Below are positions 27,594-36,341 of a DNA stretch of 64,000 bases, one piece after another. Within the stretch, counting starts at the first letter, position 1. Each line of letters opens with the position of its first letter. The notes under the pieces were generated by a model. It was not told the DNA's origin. It searched no databases and saw only the letters and a program-made list of their open reading frames with translations. Origin of the DNA: Methylococcaceae bacterium (lineage in GTDB: Bacteria; Pseudomonadota; Gammaproteobacteria; Methylococcales; Methylomonadaceae); NCBI GenBank assembly GCA_013140705.1, contig JABFSH010000014.1, positions 62,001-126,000 on the forward strand, written 5' to 3'. A program made the position numbers and the translations under genes.

Positions 27594-29431
27594 CGCATTA
27601 CCTCGCCTCGGTCACTGGTTTTCAGCACCGTTTCGGTGAAAGAATTAAGGGAGACGTATTGAGCAAAAAACTGCTCTAAAACAGCGCCCAACAAAAACAC
27701 TCCGCTGCCTTCAAACGCTGATTCTTCGGCAACTAGCGTCACCTCCAGCCCACGTCCAAAAACGATGGGACCAGTCGTGTTGATGCGCCGCACAATCGGC
27801 TGAGCATCAATGGACAGTATTCCTTCAATTTGTTTTCTAAATCCTGCGTCCGTGTTTTCGCCATACAAGGCTAACAAACTCCTAAAAACAGCAGCGCCCT
27901 CCGTCTCATTGCTGATAAGGGACATATAATTAAGTGACAGATGGCTGATCAGTTTCCATGCCGTCTCCTTATAAGCACATGATGGCCTTGGTTTGGTTGG
28001 TCCTGACAAACAACGAATCGATTTGACGGGTGCTCCGGTATCCATAGAAAAGTCAGTTTTACCGATGCCAATGGGTAATTGCAACGGTAAATCACGATTG
28101 GTACAAAGCGCCATAATATCCATTTGCTTGAGTTCGCTACGATAGGGCGCTTCGTTGGCATCAACCAGTGATAGAAAAATTTCATTACCGAAATAGCTGG
28201 ATCGGGGGCCTTGTCGACGTTGTTTCGAAGATGTCAGTCGCGGCGAACGGATCAGTGAATAATAGGCTCGATTTTGCCTATGATCATTCGCCGCACTGGA
28301 CTCGTAAAAAGGCAGAAATGACTGTTTGTCATCAATGGTGCTGCCCAGTCCAATAACCTCCGTTACTTGATAGACCTCGTAATCTAATGGACGGCTTCGA
28401 TCCGGAACAATATGATACTCGGAGGTCTGATTGTTTAAATGAATTCTATCGGCTCGTTTGGGAAATAAATTGATGGCGGGTGTACAAAATAAAGAAAAAC
28501 GTGAGGCATCCACCGCGTTAATCAATTGTGGATTGCTGCGATTGAGCAGGATGATGATGTCCAGCTCATCATCCGGACAGTGCTTTAAGGCATTCTGTAA
28601 TTGAGTCAACTCAACAAACATGAAGCGTTCCGGAAAGGCAAAATATTCCTGCAATAATCGATAGCCCTGAAAGGCTTTAGGCACATAAGACAGCAGTGAT
28701 TCATTTTCATGAAAACCGACTGGTGCGATAGCTTGGTTTTTAATAACGCACTGCCATGGCACCGGTCTGGCTGTAGACTGCACCACAACAGCCATCGTAT
28801 TGGCCAATAACTGTTCGTATATCTGCATCGGCAATTCACCGATGCCACGCAGATAAATCGGCAAATTGTTCAGTGCCAATTGATTGAACTTCAATCCGGC
28901 TGTCGCCTTTAAGCGCAAACGAATACCGGCTTTAAGCCCTGGTAAACTGGGAGCTCCGGTATTGGCCACAGCGCCTGCGCCTGACAAATATTGCGCTTCA
29001 CTCAATTCAATAGGCCACAAGGTCAAATCATGCGCCGTCCGGTATTCACAAGCGGTATGTTCATCTTTACCAATCTGACTGCGTAATGAAGAATGTCTGG
29101 GTATTAAATAGCCTGCATTCAATGCTCCCTCAGTGAGATCCGGTTGAAACTGAACAACCGTCATTGATGGTGTGGGGGCCAAATAATGGGGATAAACAAT
29201 TTCCAGCAAATGTTGGGTAAAACGTGGAAACTCAGCATCCACTTTGAGCTGAACACGTGCAGCCATGAAGGCAAAACCTTCCAGCAGGCGTTCAACATAG
29301 GGATCCGCACATTCAAAGCTATCCAGCCCCAGGCGACCGGCAATTTTGGGAAATTCACGCGCAAATTCACCGCCCATTTCCCGAATATGCTGTAATTCAT
29401 GGTTGTAATATTTGAGTAAACGCGGATCCAT
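27557..29431 (-). CDS. tssF: T6SS baseplate protein TssF
   Basis: A 624-residue protein with the diagnostic N-terminus LLKYYNHELQHIREMGGEFAREFP and AGRLGL, then PYVERLLEGFAFMAARVQLK. The central beta-rich part and C-terminal GRGLEVTLVAEESAFEGSGVFLLGAVLEQF are as expected. TssF is the gp6-like wedge component. It lies 3 bp after tssE and overlaps tssG. Length is typical. Confidence 0.96.
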   Translation of the reverse strand: MDPRLLKYYNHELQHIREMGGEFAREFPKIAGRLGLDSFECADPYVERLLEGFAFMAARVQLKVDAEFPRFTQHLLEIVYPHYLAPTPSMTVVQFQPDLTEGALNAGYLIPRHSSLRSQIGKDEHTACEYRTAHDLTLWPIELSEAQYLSGAGAVANTGAPSLPGLKAGIRLRLKATAGLKFNQLALNNLPIYLRGIGELPMQIYEQLLANTMAVVVQSTARPVPWQCVIKNQAIAPVGFHENESLLSYVPKAFQGYRLLQEYFAFPERFMFVELTQLQNALKHCPDDELDIIILLNRSNPQLINAVDASRFSLFCTPAINLFPKRADRIHLNNQTSEYHIVPDRSRPLDYEVYQVTEVIGLGSTIDDKQSFLPFYESSAANDHRQNRAYYSLIRSPRLTSSKQRRQGPRSSYFGNEIFLSLVDANEAPYRSELKQMDIMALCTNRDLPLQLPIGIGKTDFSMDTGAPVKSIRCLSGPTKPRPSCAYKETAWKLISHLSLNYMSLISNETEGAAVFRSLLALYGENTDAGFRKQIEGILSIDAQPIVRRINTTGPIVFGRGLEVTLVAEESAFEGSGVFLLGAVLEQFFAQYVSLNSFTETVLKTSDRGEVMRWPAKIGQRHMI

Positions 29432-29434
29432 GGA

Positions 29435-29938
29435 TTAACTCCCTCTGTCGAGAATGGCGATATTGCCTGTATCAAGATCCAGCTCTGTTTTAAGATAGAG
29501 CCTTAAAGGCAGTGGCTGAGCCCACAAGTCACCTTCTATGTTGAAGGTCATGGCGTTGTGATTCATCTGATCTTCCACTGCTGATACTTTTACTTTCAAG
29601 GTATCACGCAGTATTCGTGGCTCAAAATCCAAAATAGCCTGACGAATCCGGCGCTCAATTTCAAGGACGTCAGCGCCGGATAAATTACGACCGGCCCAAT
29701 CCGGAATGCCATAGTTGAGGACCGAGTGCGACACAAAAGGAAAATCCTCAAGATTCTGATGCGCATCCAATGCACCTGTGTTCAGCAACCAAGCCATATC
29801 CCTCAACACACACTGCCGAAGCCTAGTCAGTGATAACACACGGTTTTCTCGTGATTCATGTTCATTATTTGGCGCATCGTCAGTCAAGCGATCCAATAAT
29901 GAAGGCTGCAGCCGTTCTTTCTGGGTTAATTCCGCCAT
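29435..29938 (-). CDS. tssE: T6SS baseplate protein TssE (gp25-like)
   Basis: A 167-residue gp25-like baseplate component that joins the sheath to the baseplate. The family signature runs from RLQPSLLDRL, through LRQCVLRDMAWLLNTG and SVLNYGIPD, to RQAILDFEPRI, where the FEPR motif is conserved. It sits between tagJ and tssF with 3-4 bp gaps, so these genes are one operon. Confidence 0.95.
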   Translation of the reverse strand: MAELTQKERLQPSLLDRLTDDAPNNEHESRENRVLSLTRLRQCVLRDMAWLLNTGALDAHQNLEDFPFVSHSVLNYGIPDWAGRNLSGADVLEIERRIRQAILDFEPRILRDTLKVKVSAVEDQMNHNAMTFNIEGDLWAQPLPLRLYLKTELDLDTGNIAILDRGS

Positions 29939-29941
29939 GGC

Positions 29942-30742
29942 TTATGGTTGGTTGACAGTAAACTGTATTTCACGAATATTCAACAAGGCGTAGTCATTGT
30001 CATTTGTCGTCAACACTCGTTGACCTAATCCGATAAATAGTTGGTCACTTTGTTCCTGCCATTCCGTCTTGCGAGCCAACCGAACTGCTGAATCAACCGA
30101 TGTTTCCGAAGCGGGATAGCGTGTCGGAATTAATCCCACCACTTCACCGCCGTTGACCCATTCAAAATGGGCGGGCATCCAGACCATATCGCGTAAATCG
30201 GCCGGTTTTTCGATTTGAATTGCACAGATCTGATGAAATGGAATCCAGTAATACCGGCCATTGACAATAGCCTCGAGCATCGGACCCAGGCGAGTATCGG
30301 CATCGGCTATCCATTCGAACGGTTGGCCGTCGATGAAACCTGCCCTTGTTGGTGCCATTTCAAAGGCCTGATTGCGTAAATTGTTCGCTTGTTGATTTTG
30401 ATGAGTCGCCGATAGTTTGAGCGCTTCCTGTAACAAAGCAATCCATTGTTCCGGATCGCCAAATACCAAAGGTGTCTTGTGGCCTGAGAAAATTTCCTTG
30501 CGTAATACTTCGCAGCGTATGGCCTCTCGATAGGTTTGTACCATGGTAAGATTGGCAGCATCCAGTTCTCCTGCGACATTTAACTGTGTCAAGGCACGAT
30601 CCCATTCTCCGAGAATAACCAAAAGCTGGAATAAAAAAATTCTGAGGCTGGAATTTGCCGGGTCCTTTCGCACCTGATTTTGTAAATGAGCCAATGTCTC
30701 CTGAAGATTACCAGCTTGTAAACTCTGCTCTGCAGGCGTCAT
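29942..30742 (-). CDS. tagJ: T6SS accessory protein TagJ (ImpE family)
   Basis: A 266-residue ImpE/TagJ protein. The N-terminal half is TPR-like (EQSLQAGNLQETLAHLQNQVRKDPANSSLRIFLFQLL). The C-terminal half has the family pattern FEWIADADTRLGPMLEAIVNGRYYW and MVWMPAHFEWVNGGEVVGLIP. TagJ binds TssB and is a marker of the T6SS group that includes the Pseudomonas H1 system. This agrees with the kinase/phosphatase/FHA genes found here. Confidence 0.93.
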   Translation of the reverse strand: MTPAEQSLQAGNLQETLAHLQNQVRKDPANSSLRIFLFQLLVILGEWDRALTQLNVAGELDAANLTMVQTYREAIRCEVLRKEIFSGHKTPLVFGDPEQWIALLQEALKLSATHQNQQANNLRNQAFEMAPTRAGFIDGQPFEWIADADTRLGPMLEAIVNGRYYWIPFHQICAIQIEKPADLRDMVWMPAHFEWVNGGEVVGLIPTRYPASETSVDSAVRLARKTEWQEQSDQLFIGLGQRVLTTNDNDYALLNIREIQFTVNQP

Positions 30743-30799
30743 AAGTTTTCCTTATAGTCATAAATTGGCATTAGAGACTGATACTCAAGTCGTAAAATG

Positions 30800-30828
30800 G
30801 CGCGAAAAGACTCAAGCTCTTTTCGCGC
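30800..30828 (-). terminator. strong hairpin between hcp and tagJ
   Basis: A perfect 11-bp stem, GCGCGAAAAGA/TCTTTTCGCGC, with a 7-nt loop lies just after the hcp stop codon. On the minus transcript there is no long U-run directly after it, so it may act as a partial terminator or 3'-end stabiliser, letting hcp be expressed above the downstream genes. Confidence 0.6.
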
Positions 30829-30843
30829 TCAATGCAGGAGGTC

Positions 30844-31335
30844 CTAGATCTTTGCGTTTCCGGCTATATCAAACTTGGCCTCAATAGCACCGCCGTCTTT
30901 CGCACCTTTGGCATCCTGAGGCTGATAGGCATATTCAAATTCAGCAAAATTTAGCGTGATATTTTCAGTCAGTCTGTCTTCTCCACCACTCCCTCCTGTA
31001 CTGACCGAAGTGACAATAACTTCCTTAAGCTTAATAATGAGATATTCAAGAGGCGTGTCACCGGCCTTGCGAACTGTCAACGTCGCTTCCGGGTAATGTG
31101 TTCCCTTGCAACAAGCCATTATCAAAGGCGCAGAACCTTTATCGATATACTTGGTTACACTAATGTCCTGCACTGACACTTTCCCTGCACCACCCCCGCC
31201 GCCGCCATGGGTCGTGCCGGATTGTGACATCCCCCAGCTCCACGCCAGAACATCAATCGTTCCCTTATGCTTGGCGTCTTTATCACGCGATTCACCCTTG
31301 ATATCGCCAATCTTAATAAACATATCTACAGCCAT
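30844..31335 (-). CDS. hcp: T6SS tube protein Hcp (TssD)
   Basis: A 163-residue Hcp that polymerises into the inner tube. Family segments are MFIKIGDIKGESRDKDAKHKG, IDVLAWSWGMSQSG, a Gly-rich loop, KVSVQDISVTKYIDKGSAPL and LTENITLNFAEFEYAYQPQ. GGAG lies 7 nt before ATG 31335. It is separated from tssC by 100 bp and from tagJ by a strong hairpin, fitting its need for high expression. No C-terminal effector extension is present. Confidence 0.97.
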   Translation of the reverse strand: MAVDMFIKIGDIKGESRDKDAKHKGTIDVLAWSWGMSQSGTTHGGGGGGAGKVSVQDISVTKYIDKGSAPLIMACCKGTHYPEATLTVRKAGDTPLEYLIIKLKEVIVTSVSTGGSGGEDRLTENITLNFAEFEYAYQPQDAKGAKDGGAIEAKFDIAGNAKI

Positions 31336-31435
31336 TTCATTTCTCCATTCTTAGATTTAAAGTGTAGTACCACGAAAGCCTGAATGATCGCATCTGACAA
31401 AGCATGAGAAAATCCGAAGCCCATTTTTAAAAATA

Positions 31436-32932
31436 TCAACCCGCTTTTGCCGATGGTAGTTTTGAAACCAATCGCAAGGACACCGTCAAACCTTCCAGCT
31501 GATAGTGTGGACGCAGAAAAAATTTGGACGAATAATACCCAGGATTGCCTTCTATTTCTTCAACAACCACTTCAGCCGCCGCCAGCGGCTTTTTAGCTTT
31601 AGTTGATTCACTGGAATGCGCAGGATCTCCATCTACATAATTCAAAATCCAGTCATTTAACCAGCGCTCCATATCCGCCCGTTCCTTGAACGAACCAATT
31701 TTGTCACGAACGATACATTTCAGATAATGTGCAAAGCGACAGGTAGCGAACAAGTAAGGCAGACGGGCTGCCAAGTTGGCATTGGCCGTGGCATCCGGGT
31801 CATCATATTCAGCGGGTTTATTCAAGGATTGTGCACCGATGAATGCGGCAAAGTCAGAATTTTTCTTATGGATGAGTGGCATAAATCCGGATTTAGCCAG
31901 TTCTGCTTCGCGTCTATCACTGATGGCGATCTCGGTCGGGCATTTCATATCAACGCCGCCATCATCGGTTGGAAAGGAATGAACCGGCAGGTTTTCTACG
32001 GCACCGCCCGATTCGATACCGCGAATTCTGGAACACCAGCCATACAATTTGAACGACCGGTTGATATTCGTTGCCATCGCATAAGCGGCGTTTGACCATG
32101 TGTAGTTTTTGCTGTGAGCCGCTTCGGTATCCTCTTCGAAATCGAATTCATCAACCGGATCGGTCTTGGCGCCATAGGGCAAACGGGACAGAAAACGAGG
32201 CATTGCCAAGCCCAGATATTTCGAATCATCGGATTCTCGCAACGAGCGCCAGGCGGCGTAATCGGGTGTTGAAAATATTTTCGTCAAGTCACGCGGATTG
32301 GTTAGTTCGCTCCATGAGTCCATTTGCAGCGTAGCCGGTGAAACGCCGGCAATAAACGGTGCATGCGATGCAGCTGATATTTGCGCAATCTGCGCCAACA
32401 TTTCAACATCTTGCGGTGAATGGTCAAAAAAGTAATCGCCTGTCAAGCAGCCGAAGGGCTCGCCGCCAAACTGGCCATACTCTTCTTCATACAACTTTTT
32501 GAACAATGGACTTTGGTCCCATGATGTTCCCTTGAATTTTTTAAGCGTCTTGCCCAACTCTTTTTTAGAGATGTTCAACACTTTAATTTTAAGCTGTTCG
32601 TCAGTCTCGGTATTGTTGACCAAATAGTGCAATCCGCGCCAGGAACCTTCCAGCTTTTGAAAATCTTCATGATGCAAAATCAAATTGACCTGTTCCGTTA
32701 ATTTAAGGTCAATTTGAGCGATGATTGACTGTATCGAATGGATAGCATCATCAGAAATCACTGAAGTGTCTTTCAGTACAAACTCAGCCAGTGTTTGTAC
32801 CGCATTTTTAACCTCTTCCTTGGCTCTGTCTGATTTGGGCTTGAACTCTTTGTTCAGTAGCAAAGAAAAATCACTGCTTTCCTGTACTAATGTTCCTGCT
32901 TGAGTTTGTGTGCTGCTTTCTACTTCAGCCAT
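31436..32932 (-). CDS. tssC: T6SS sheath large subunit TssC (VipB)
   Basis: A 498-residue sheath protein. Diagnostic segments include KLEGSWRGLHYLVNNTETDEQLKI, YGQFGGEPFGCLTGDY, FIAGVSPATLQM and the C-terminal NPGYYSSKFFLRPHYQLEGLTVSLRLVSKLP. With TssB it forms the contractile sheath recognised by ClpV. GGAGGAG lies before ATG 32932. It is 3 bp downstream of tssB. Confidence 0.97.
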   Translation of the reverse strand: MAEVESSTQTQAGTLVQESSDFSLLLNKEFKPKSDRAKEEVKNAVQTLAEFVLKDTSVISDDAIHSIQSIIAQIDLKLTEQVNLILHHEDFQKLEGSWRGLHYLVNNTETDEQLKIKVLNISKKELGKTLKKFKGTSWDQSPLFKKLYEEEYGQFGGEPFGCLTGDYFFDHSPQDVEMLAQIAQISAASHAPFIAGVSPATLQMDSWSELTNPRDLTKIFSTPDYAAWRSLRESDDSKYLGLAMPRFLSRLPYGAKTDPVDEFDFEEDTEAAHSKNYTWSNAAYAMATNINRSFKLYGWCSRIRGIESGGAVENLPVHSFPTDDGGVDMKCPTEIAISDRREAELAKSGFMPLIHKKNSDFAAFIGAQSLNKPAEYDDPDATANANLAARLPYLFATCRFAHYLKCIVRDKIGSFKERADMERWLNDWILNYVDGDPAHSSESTKAKKPLAAAEVVVEEIEGNPGYYSSKFFLRPHYQLEGLTVSLRLVSKLPSAKAG

Positions 32933-32935
32933 GAT

Positions 32936-33466
32936 TTATTCTCCTCCAACGGTGGTTTCTGGGGCTGCATCATCAACGGGCTTTGGCGCGGCGATCAAAG
33001 ATTGCAGTAAGGCTGGATCGTTAATTGCCTTGGCGATGAGCTCTTCGGCTCCTCCTTTCCCATCCATATAGGTAACGAGATTAGCCAGTTGCGTTCTAGC
33101 CTCAAGTAATTTATTAAGGCCTTCCACCTTGCGAGCAATGGCTGCTGGAGAAAAATCGTCCATACTTTGAAATGTGATATCAACATTCAAATTACCTTCT
33201 CCCGTCAATGTGTTGGGTACCGTAAAGGCAGCCCGTGGCTTCATGGATTTCAAACGATCATCAAAATTATCAACGTCGATTTCCAGCATTTTTCTATCCG
33301 CAACAGATGCCAATGGTTCTGCCGGGTTACCGGACAAATCGGCCAATATCCCCATCACAAAAGGCAGCTGAACCTTTTTCTCAGCACCATACAATTCCAC
33401 ATCGTATTCAATCTGCACTCTGGGTGCACGATTACGTGCGATAAATTTTTGACTACTTTCAGCCAT
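32936..33466 (-). CDS. tssB: T6SS sheath small subunit TssB (VipA)
   Basis: A 176-residue sheath protein with the family segments NRAPRVQIEYDVELYGAEKKVQLPFVMGILADLSG, FDDRLKSMKPR and MDDFSPAAIARKVEGLNKLLEAR. It pairs with TssC. AAGGGG precedes ATG 33466. The 186-bp gap between tssA and tssB probably holds a separate promoter for the tssBC-hcp block. Confidence 0.97.
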   Translation of the reverse strand: MAESSQKFIARNRAPRVQIEYDVELYGAEKKVQLPFVMGILADLSGNPAEPLASVADRKMLEIDVDNFDDRLKSMKPRAAFTVPNTLTGEGNLNVDITFQSMDDFSPAAIARKVEGLNKLLEARTQLANLVTYMDGKGGAEELIAKAINDPALLQSLIAAPKPVDDAAPETTVGGE

Positions 33467-33652
33467 GTAACACCCCTTGTATTGTTAACGTTTAAAAATT
33501 AGAGCTTTTGTAAGCTTGTTGAAGTCTTTACTAGTACTGTAATTGCACCAGGATCGCACCATAAAGCATTAAATGCTGCCGCCGTGGAATATCTTGCTCA
33601 CTCTTCCGACGATTAACCTCCGGTAAAGCGGCAAAGCCAAACTGCATTGGTC

Positions 33653-34690
33653 TCATTCGTAGTTTTCACGAATCCCCATGATGACATTGGCCTGATCAAC
33701 ACCATCAGGCGCGATATCCTTAAGTACTTCCAGAAAACTTTTGCCAACTAATCGTGCACACCGTTCCAACAATATCGGAATAGGGCTGGAAGGCTCATTT
33801 TTTCTGTAGTAATCGCAAATCTTTTTGAGTGCATTTAAAACATCCTGATTGCTGTTGATTTCGCCTGAAGCGGTTTTTTTTATAATGCTTTTTTCTGTAG
33901 TCTGCTCTTCATGATCGCTCTCTCCCGCTATATCATCATAATCAAAGCTCCCGGCGCCATTGACCCATGTGGCTAGCGTATCCTTGCAGTCCTTTAAAAA
34001 ATTCCTCAACTCATCGAAATTGGGCGCTTCATTGATACCGACCCGTTCTGTGACAAAATGTTCTAATTTGTTAACCTTTTCAAGCGTAGCAACAATGTCA
34101 TCGAACTTGCGCTTGATGTTATCAGGATCAGTCTCTTGAAAGGCGGCTTCGATAGTTGACAGACTGGGGGTATTGTCATTGTCAGAAGTCGTGATTTTTC
34201 CGTTGGCAATTTTGATGTCGCGTAAATTAAATTTGCCAATGGCCTTTGACTCAACAAGGGGGGCTAGCTGTAAGGGTCGCAGGATACTTTCCTGATCGCA
34301 TAGCGACATAAGAATATTGACGCGTTCGGTAGGATCATTATCATCATCAGGATCAAGCAGTGGATGAATGGTATCCCAGCGTTGTTCCACCAGTTCGCTG
34401 ATAAGAGCCATACCGGAACTGAGACCTGAAATACCATCCAGAGCAATCAAGGCACGAAGAAGACTAATTAATACCCGCAAATCACGGGTTCTTGTCAGTA
34501 GTTCCTCAGCGTCCTTCCTGACTTCCCGCCAATTCGGAGGCTCTGCTTCCTGAATCGTGTCGCCAATCTGCTGTTCAGGCTTACCTTTAATGGCTTGCTC
34601 CAGCGCGATGAATGCCTGATCGTACTGTAAGTCCTCCCCACAGACATTGTCAGGATCAACATCGATCAAATACTTTTCAAAATCTAACAT
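33653..34690 (-). CDS. tssA: T6SS protein TssA
   Basis: A 345-residue TssA that helps prime tube-sheath assembly. The ImpA-type N-terminus is clear: ISLLRALIALDGISGLSSGM, WDTIHPLLDPDDDNDPTERVN and LQLAPLVES. The C-terminal segment SSPIPILLERCARLVGKSFLEVLKDIAPDG is the conserved end. The protein is the short class without a hydrophobic C-terminal extension. AGGA lies upstream of ATG 34690. It is 79 bp after the TagF-PppA gene. Confidence 0.93.
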   Translation of the reverse strand: MLDFEKYLIDVDPDNVCGEDLQYDQAFIALEQAIKGKPEQQIGDTIQEAEPPNWREVRKDAEELLTRTRDLRVLISLLRALIALDGISGLSSGMALISELVEQRWDTIHPLLDPDDDNDPTERVNILMSLCDQESILRPLQLAPLVESKAIGKFNLRDIKIANGKITTSDNDNTPSLSTIEAAFQETDPDNIKRKFDDIVATLEKVNKLEHFVTERVGINEAPNFDELRNFLKDCKDTLATWVNGAGSFDYDDIAGESDHEEQTTEKSIIKKTASGEINSNQDVLNALKKICDYYRKNEPSSPIPILLERCARLVGKSFLEVLKDIAPDGVDQANVIMGIRENYE

Positions 34691-34769
34691 CTATAGTCTG
34701 TCCTTTTGAAATTTTAGAGAATTTATCATACTATGCAGGAGTATCATAATAAAAAATATAATATTTGAT

Positions 34770-36341
34770 TCAATCGTTTACATTCAATACTTTTACTATG
34801 ATCACAGAAACATTATCCCTCGCATTCCTATCTAAAGCCAAGTCAACCAATTGATCTACACTCGCTGAAATATTATAGAGGGTTAACGTTTTTTCAATCT
34901 CATCAAAACGGACCTCTTTATCAAGACCATCGCTACTTAAAAGATAAACATCACCTTCGTGTATTTCGATAGTTTCGCAGTCGAGTAACAACTCATCGTG
35001 AGCTCCAACGGCGCGAGTGATTACATTGTTTTTTTTGAGCGATTCTCCGTATCCATTTCCATCATCATCCGGATCATCGGTATGATCTACCGTCAATTGT
35101 CTCAAACGTCCGGCGCGCAATTGGTATAATCGACTATCGCCGGCCCACAAAAAAGCGGCTTGCCGTCCGCTGCCTAGCATTACCACGACCGTGCTGCCCA
35201 CAATTTGATGATTAAATCGACTGTCTGCCAAATCGCGTAAATCATCATTCACTTGTTTTAGGCTTTGCCGAACTTGCCTGATCGATTCAGACAGATCAGA
35301 GTCTAGGTTAAGGCTGTTCAAAGTGTTGATAATCATTTGACTGGCAACATCACCCGCCTGATGTCCACCCATGCCATCGGCAACGACCCACATGCCGGCT
35401 TCTGGCTTGTCTAATAGCGCATCCTCATTACATTTTCTTCGCTTCCCGATATCCGTGCGTGAATGAGATTGCCATTGGCCTGTCATATGCCGTGATTCCT
35501 CCACGATAGCTGGCATTTCGAATTGGTCCGGGTTGGGCTCACCACGTAGAATTGAACTGTCAACAACAGTATTTTGTTGATAAATTAGCGTGTTTTTCTC
35601 AAGATTCCAGCCCCTCGCTGATAATTCACCGTTTAAAAACCCTGAAAAGGCATGTACGGGCGGTAACCCCTGACAAAACAAGATAAAGGGTTTGGTATGT
35701 TCCGCGCCTAGCGTTCCCCAAAATGTTTGGCCTGTCATCGACTCCAGTTCCTCACCTCTTAAAGCCTCTAATAACTCAGTATTCAGATGCATCATCGTGT
35801 CTTCGTCAGACTCGGCATGACTGCTTTCGATATAGATCGCTTTTTTACCAGAATCCAAGTTTATTAATAAATTCGCGTGCGCCTCATTGAGTGCCGGTAG
35901 TGCCGGCGAATTGACTTGCTTCAGTAGATCGTCGAGATCTTTGGGATCAAGATTATCTTCCAACGCCGTTAACGCAACTGATTCAAGGCTTTCATACCAG
36001 GCGTTATTACTGGCAAACAATGTCGGATAATGAATATGATCCGGTACGGCCAATGCCAATGTAAGGGGGAAGTAGCGGCCCACTCTGTCAACGCTGGGCA
36101 TTAAAATACCTATCCAGCCAAAATCGCCAGCGATGCCAGGACTTAAGGCAAAGCGCCACAATGGACCGTTTAAATAACGCGTTAGCCACAGCTGGCCGAG
36201 TGTTTCTCGACTGGCCGTCAAAGAACATTGTAACCAGTGATCCCATGTACCGATGAAGTCCCTGGAAAGACGCCGGGAAACAAAATCACCCACTGCCGGC
36301 AACTTACCATAAAATCCAGGGATCGAATCAATTGGCTTCAT
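34770..36341 (-). CDS. TagF-PppA fusion: T6SS repressor plus PP2C phosphatase
   Basis: A 523-residue fusion. Residues about 1-220 are TagF (IPGFYGKLPAVGDFVSRRLSRDFI, then LWRFALSPGIAGDFGWIGILMPSVDRVGRYFPLTL), a post-translational repressor of T6SS. Residues about 290-523 are a PP2C phosphatase with the metal-binding motifs CNEDALLD, WVVADGMGGHQAGDVAS, WAGDSRLYQLRAG and NARDNVSVIIV. The phosphatase should reverse PpkA phosphorylation of the FHA protein. Such TagF-PppA fusions are known, for example in Agrobacterium. Its ATG overlaps the tssM stop by 1 nt (TAATG). Confidence 0.93.
   Translation of the reverse strand: MKPIDSIPGFYGKLPAVGDFVSRRLSRDFIGTWDHWLQCSLTASRETLGQLWLTRYLNGPLWRFALSPGIAGDFGWIGILMPSVDRVGRYFPLTLALAVPDHIHYPTLFASNNAWYESLESVALTALEDNLDPKDLDDLLKQVNSPALPALNEAHANLLINLDSGKKAIYIESSHAESDEDTMMHLNTELLEALRGEELESMTGQTFWGTLGAEHTKPFILFCQGLPPVHAFSGFLNGELSARGWNLEKNTLIYQQNTVVDSSILRGEPNPDQFEMPAIVEESRHMTGQWQSHSRTDIGKRRKCNEDALLDKPEAGMWVVADGMGGHQAGDVASQMIINTLNSLNLDSDLSESIRQVRQSLKQVNDDLRDLADSRFNHQIVGSTVVVMLGSGRQAAFLWAGDSRLYQLRAGRLRQLTVDHTDDPDDDGNGYGESLKKNNVITRAVGAHDELLLDCETIEIHEGDVYLLSSDGLDKEVRFDEIEKTLTLYNISASVDQLVDLALDRNARDNVSVIIVKVLNVND

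Noticed and set aside
33467-33652. Sigma-54 promoter upstream of tssB
   Set aside because: TGG and TTGC motifs occur but with the wrong spacing and on the wrong strand.
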